The notes under the pieces were generated by a model, which worked only from the letters and a program-made list of their open reading frames with translations, was not told the DNA's origin and ran no database searches. Both the position numbers and the translations under genes were made by a program. Source: UMGS1649 sp045652705 (GTDB lineage Bacteria > Bacillota > Clostridia > TANB77 > CAG-465). Taken from it: 14,521 bases of DNA. This document shows, one piece after another, positions 11,161 to 14,521 of this stretch (position 1 is the first letter of the stretch; every line of letters starts with the position of its first letter). The DNA is taken from assembly GCA_045652705.1 (NCBI GenBank), contig JAZRUV010000040.1:1-14521 (forward strand), given 5' to 3'.

Positions 11161-11826
11161 ATGAACAGAAAAATAGAAAAAATGTTGACGGTTGTATTTC
11201 TACTAGTTGTAATATTATTAAGTTCAAATGTTACATATGCTAGATATGACGATGCATTTACTGAAGGGAAACAAACTAATAATATTACAGGTCCTTCAAC
11301 GGAATGGTGGGGACAAGCGCACAACTTCTTGAATGGTGCGAGCAGCTCTGTGGGTAAAGAAGCTATAGATGCTTTGTCACCTTTAGTAGAGATGATTAAA
11401 TTCGTAGGTAACTTAATATTTGTGGCAGTGACTATTATACTAGGTGTCAAATATATTTGGGGTGGCGTTGAATCTAAAGCTAGCGTTAAAGATAGTTTAG
11501 TTACACTAATTGTTGCAGCAGTGGTATTTTATGGATGGAGTTCTATAAGTGCATTGTTTACTAATGGAAACAGATTGAATTTTGTAACGGGTGACTGGAA
11601 AGGTACAGCGTTAACTATATATAGCACAGTTTTATATATTGCTAATTTTTTAGCAATAGGTGGAATTATATATATAGGTATAAAATACTTAATGGCAGGT
11701 GCTGAAGGGAAATCACAACTAAAGGCAAAGGGTGTACCAATAGTACTTGGAATAGTGATGGTATACGCAACAATAACATTTTTAAATTTCATATTAGCCG
11801 GATTTAATGATGTAATTGCAAAATAA
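11161..11826 (+). CDS. Double pilin-like membrane protein of the type IV secretion locus
   Basis: The 221-residue protein has a signal peptide (8-27, ending at TYA), then two successive copies of the helix-loop-helix unit of VirB2/TrbC pilins. Unit one is about 78-132 with GVKYIWGGVESKASVK (95-110); unit two is about 157-214 with GIKYLMAGAEGKSQLK (173-188). Both show G-x-(K/R)-Y, a short polar loop with a final lysine, and a second helix, as do the two pilins upstream. Four membrane helices make it unlikely to be a simple pilin; it might be a platform protein or a tandem fusion pilin. GAGGGG (11149-11154) is the ribosome site. It heads a run of closely spaced genes (gap of 21 bases to the next, then overlapping codons). 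Confidence 0.75.
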   Translation: MNRKIEKMLTVVFLLVVILLSSNVTYARYDDAFTEGKQTNNITGPSTEWWGQAHNFLNGASSSVGKEAIDALSPLVEMIKFVGNLIFVAVTIILGVKYIWGGVESKASVKDSLVTLIVAAVVFYGWSSISALFTNGNRLNFVTGDWKGTALTIYSTVLYIANFLAIGGIIYIGIKYLMAGAEGKSQLKAKGVPIVLGIVMVYATITFLNFILAGFNDVIAK

Positions 11827-11847
11827 ACGAAAGAGAGGATGAAATAT

Positions 11848-12213
11848 ATGGGTGGATCATATTATGTACCACGTAGCGTAAAGGGTGAAAGTAGAATATT
11901 ATATATATTTACAATAAAATCTTTTGCTGCTACGTTAGCGTTTGGTTTAGTAGGAGTTTTTGTATATTTCTTACTAGCAAGTTTTATGGATATAGGTGTT
12001 ATAGGTTCAATAATAATTGTAGCTATATTTGCAGCAATAGGTTATGCTTTATCTGCGGTAACAATACCAGATGTTCCTGCTATGGGACCACTTAGAAAAG
12101 CCGGTGGAGAAAACATAGGAGCAATGATTATACGTGCAATAATGTTTAGAAGCAAAAAGAAGATATATCTGTATAATCATAAAAGAGAAGTAACAAAAGG
12201 AGGAGAAAAGTAA
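11848..12213 (+). CDS. PrgI family protein (VirB3-like secretion component)
   Basis: PrgI proteins are small inner-membrane components of Gram-positive type IV secretion systems, standing just before the VirB4 ATPase and thought to match VirB3. The 121-residue protein begins with the family signature YYVPRSVKGESRI (5-17), then two membrane helices (about 24-45 and 49-72), TIPDVPAMG (72-80) and a basic cytoplasmic tail. The start at 11848 is chosen because GAGAGG (11833-11838) is correctly spaced for it; an in-frame ATG at 11839 abuts the ribosome site. The stop overlaps the next start (TAATG), so the two are coupled in translation. Confidence 0.87.
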   Translation: MGGSYYVPRSVKGESRILYIFTIKSFAATLAFGLVGVFVYFLLASFMDIGVIGSIIIVAIFAAIGYALSAVTIPDVPAMGPLRKAGGENIGAMIIRAIMFRSKKKIYLYNHKREVTKGGEK

Positions 12214-13589
12214 TGAACTTAAGTTTTGATGCGATTATGATAATAGTTATAGGGGTTGTATTTCTTATAATAGGATTAGTTTTATTTTTATTTAAAAACA
12301 AAATGGATAAGAAAAACCAAAAATCATCGGTTAATAATGTAAACAAAACAAATGGTAGTCACGCTAAAGCGGCTACAGAAAGCAATTATAAGAAAAATCC
12401 TAATGAGAATATACCAAAAGATGATGTATTTAATTTTATGGAATTTGAAAAAATTCAAGATAATATGATAATTCAACAAAAAGGTGAAAAATATACAGCT
12501 GTTATAAAATGTAAAGGAATAAATTATAACTTGATGTCAGAAGTAGAACAATTATCTGTTGAAGAAGGATTTATGACTTTCTTAAATACTTTAAAATTCC
12601 CTGTTCAATTGTATGTTCAAGCACAAACAGTTAATCTAAAATCTAATATAGCTTCATATAAAGAAAATATGAAATCTATGTATGAAGAATATGATGATGT
12701 AAATACAGAATACAATACAGTGCTTAATTCATTAGAATCAACTGATGAAGAAATAGAGCAAGTTGAAGATAAGAGAAACAGCATATTAAATGTGTTAGAA
12801 TATGGTCAGGATATTGTAAGATATGTTGAAAAACTTGCTTTAAATAAGAGCATGCTACAAAGAAGTTTTTATGTTCTAGTTTCATATTATAAATCAGAAT
12901 TATCTAATGCATCAAACTTTAATAAAGAAGAATTATTAGATATATGTTATTCTGAATTGTTCACTAGAGTTCAAAACATAATAAGTGGACTTTCAATGTG
13001 TTCAGTAAATGCAACCATTTTAAGTTCTAACGAAATAGCAGAATTACTATACTCTGCATACAATAGAGATGATAAAAACTATATGAGTGTTCAACAAGCT
13101 TTAGAAGCAGGATTCTATAGATTATATTCAACTTCTGAAGATGCAATAACTAAAAAGCATAAAAAATTAGTTGAAAGCATAAGACAAGAAGCAGAATACA
13201 AAGCAATAATGGCTTTAAACAGAGCAATAGATGAAGGAACTCTTACAACACAAAATGATATAGAAGATGAATTTGATCAGGAATCAAGTAAACAAGCTAT
13301 AGAAATAGTAAAAAGGGAAAAAGTTCCTGAAAAAGTTAAGCAAGATGCAAAAAAAATTATAGTTGAAGAATATAAAAAAGCTAAAAAAGAAAGACTTGCA
13401 AAAGAAGAAGCTAGAATAAATGGAATTAGAGAAAAAATAGCTAAAATAAAAGGTGAAGAAGACGAACCAAATGTTGTAGAGGAAGTTGCTCAAGAATTAG
13501 AACAACAAGAATCTCAACCAATAGTACAAGAAAACACTATGGCACAAGAAAATAATTCTACAGGAGATGATAACGAATCAATTGTATAA
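12213..13589 (+). CDS. Membrane-anchored TraC-like domain protein of the type IV secretion system
   Basis: The 458-residue protein has one N-terminal membrane helix (about 7-28), a polar Asn/Lys linker to about 68, then a globular domain (about 70-300). FNFMEFEKIQDNMII, MSEVEQLSVEEGFMTFLNTL (108-127) and LKFPVQLYVQAQTVNLKSNI (127-146) agree with the TraC-like domain known as the N-terminal part or partner of VirB4-type ATPases. No Walker motifs are present, so it is not itself an ATPase. From 310 to 415 it is highly charged and likely a coiled coil (Lys/Glu-rich), and the end is Gln/Glu-rich. A segment at 150-200 (YEEYDDVNTEYN) is also helical. It sits between PrgI and VirB4 and shares a start/stop overlap with PrgI. 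Its likely role is to couple VirB4 to the membrane channel; family assignment is from pattern and context, not a search. Confidence 0.72.
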   Translation: MNLSFDAIMIIVIGVVFLIIGLVLFLFKNKMDKKNQKSSVNNVNKTNGSHAKAATESNYKKNPNENIPKDDVFNFMEFEKIQDNMIIQQKGEKYTAVIKCKGINYNLMSEVEQLSVEEGFMTFLNTLKFPVQLYVQAQTVNLKSNIASYKENMKSMYEEYDDVNTEYNTVLNSLESTDEEIEQVEDKRNSILNVLEYGQDIVRYVEKLALNKSMLQRSFYVLVSYYKSELSNASNFNKEELLDICYSELFTRVQNIISGLSMCSVNATILSSNEIAELLYSAYNRDDKNYMSVQQALEAGFYRLYSTSEDAITKKHKKLVESIRQEAEYKAIMALNRAIDEGTLTTQNDIEDEFDQESSKQAIEIVKREKVPEKVKQDAKKIIVEEYKKAKKERLAKEEARINGIREKIAKIKGEEDEPNVVEEVAQELEQQESQPIVQENTMAQENNSTGDDNESIV

Positions 13590-13606
13590 TTATGGCGGTA
13601 CATCTA

Positions 13607-14521
13607 ATGAAAAAAGAAAAGAACGATAAAGTTGTAGAAAACGAAAGTGTAAAAATGACAGATGAATTAATAGAACAAAACACAGATATGGATAATGTGT
13701 TGGGGCTTAACAAATCTAATTTAAAAGATTTGTTAGCACCATCAGGAATAGATGCATCTCATTTTGATTATCTAGAAATATTTTCTAAAGTATCAAGATT
13801 TGCAAGAACATTCTATGTAACAACATTGCCTAGACAAGCTACATTTCCATATTTCTTGTCTAATATATACGAGTTTGGGGATGTAAATACATCTGTATAT
13901 ATAAGCCCTATATCTGAAACAACATCTCAAAATGATTTGAACAAACAAATTGTTGAAATTCAATCAGAAAGATATGTTGCTCAAGATAGGGGAGATATAA
14001 ACAGAGAAGCTACATTAAGTCAAAAACAAGCGGAAGCAGAACAGCTTCGTGACCAAATAGCAGCAGGTTATAATAAACTTTTTGAGGCAAGTATTATATG
14101 TACATTATTTGCTTATTCAAAAGACGAGTTAGATAAATTATCTGAACTACTTGCCATGGAAGCTTCTAAAAGCTTAGTTGGTCTTAAAACTGCATGGGCA
14201 TTACAAGAAGAAGGCTTTAAGTCTAACTTGCCATTAAACAATAACAAAATAACAAGAAAACATACTTTTGATAGAGGTTCAATGGCTACAGTATTTCCAT
14301 TTGTTACGGCTGATGTTGGACATCCAACAGGAGTGCCAATTGGAATAAATAAACAAACAGGCTTACCTGTAATTTTCGACAACTTCAATAGTTCGCTTAC
14401 AAACTATAATATGATAATATTCGGTAAATCTGGTTCTGGTAAATCTGTTACTATTAAAACAATAATGGCAAGATCTGCGGTACTTATGGGGATAGAGAAC
14501 CTTGTTCTTGACGCAGAAGGT
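13607..14521 (+). CDS. VirB4-type conjugation/secretion ATPase, N-terminal part (runs off the window)
   Basis: The frame is open from 13607 to the last base: 305 codons seen, C-terminus missing because the window ends. The N-terminal region includes LAPSGIDASHFDYLEIFSK and VSRFARTFYVTTLPRQATFP (both inside residues 43-83), then a central helical part, FDRGSMATVFPFVTADVGHP and GVPIGINKQTGLPVIFDNFN just before the ATPase. The Walker A motif GKSGSGKS is at 273-280 (bases 14423-14446) and NLVLDAEG follows. This is the standard build of VirB4/TraE ATPases, which power pilus assembly and substrate transfer. The start at 13607 has a weak GGCGG ahead; an in-frame ATG at 13592, two bases after the preceding stop, is an alternative start by translational coupling. 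Walker B lies outside the window. Confidence 0.92.
   Translation, partial: MKKEKNDKVVENESVKMTDELIEQNTDMDNVLGLNKSNLKDLLAPSGIDASHFDYLEIFSKVSRFARTFYVTTLPRQATFPYFLSNIYEFGDVNTSVYISPISETTSQNDLNKQIVEIQSERYVAQDRGDINREATLSQKQAEAEQLRDQIAAGYNKLFEASIICTLFAYSKDELDKLSELLAMEASKSLVGLKTAWALQEEGFKSNLPLNNNKITRKHTFDRGSMATVFPFVTADVGHPTGVPIGINKQTGLPVIFDNFNSSLTNYNMIIFGKSGSGKSVTIKTIMARSAVLMGIENLVLDAEG

Noticed and set aside
13284..13493. Minus-strand frame very rich in Phe, Ser and Tyr
   Set aside because: It is the antisense of a Lys/Glu-rich coiled coil, a usual artefact in AT-rich DNA.

Overview
The window is strongly AT-rich. Genes have clear AAGGAGG/GGAGG ribosome-binding sites, TTGACA/TATAAT-type promoters and many hairpin-plus-T-run terminators. 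Single-chain glycyl-tRNA synthetase, the tmRNA form and the protein types point to a low-GC Firmicute, most likely of the class Clostridia. This is inferred from content; no search was run, and species and genus are not claimed.

Layout. (1) 20-1441: glycyl-tRNA synthetase and its terminator. (2) 1507-2646: a free-standing Rpn-family PD-(D/E)XK nuclease with its own promoter, palindromic leader elements and a probable internal translation start giving a C-terminal small protein. (3) 2681-4044: a two-gene operon of a receiver domain fused to a degenerate histidine-kinase-like region that lacks the phospho-acceptor histidine, followed by a one-helix small membrane protein. (4) 4088-4527: the ssrA gene for tmRNA with promoter, tag reading frame and terminator. 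(5) 4593-5559: an SDR oxidoreductase of the YhdF/YghA type. (6) 5552-6924: phosphoglucose isomerase. (7) 6934-7943: a promoter, a compact multi-branched structured RNA that I cannot assign to a family, a second hairpin, then a TraX-family membrane acyltransferase. (8) 7959-8767: a protein with two OB folds related to single-stranded DNA-binding proteins.

The minus strand from 8775 to 9490 holds two gene remnants joined out of frame: the N-terminal half of a DUF1016/YhcG-type nuclease and the C-terminal tail of an AlbA_2 (Schlafen-like) regulator. Next to them is a secreted M23 peptidase (9539-10036, minus) whose strong promoter places the transcription start at the start codon, predicting a leaderless mRNA.

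From 10122 to the window end runs the start of a type IV secretion system: two paralogous VirB2/TrbC-type pilins, a third protein with two pilin-like hairpins in one chain, a PrgI (VirB3-like) protein, a membrane-anchored TraC-like protein, and the first 305 codons of a VirB4 ATPase that runs off the end. The two pilin genes are each followed by a terminator, and both pilin-type transcription units carry the same 17-nt TTACAA tandem box, suggesting common control and different expression levels for the pilins and the machine genes. No relaxase or integrase is visible, so whether this is an integrative element or a resident secretion system cannot be decided here.
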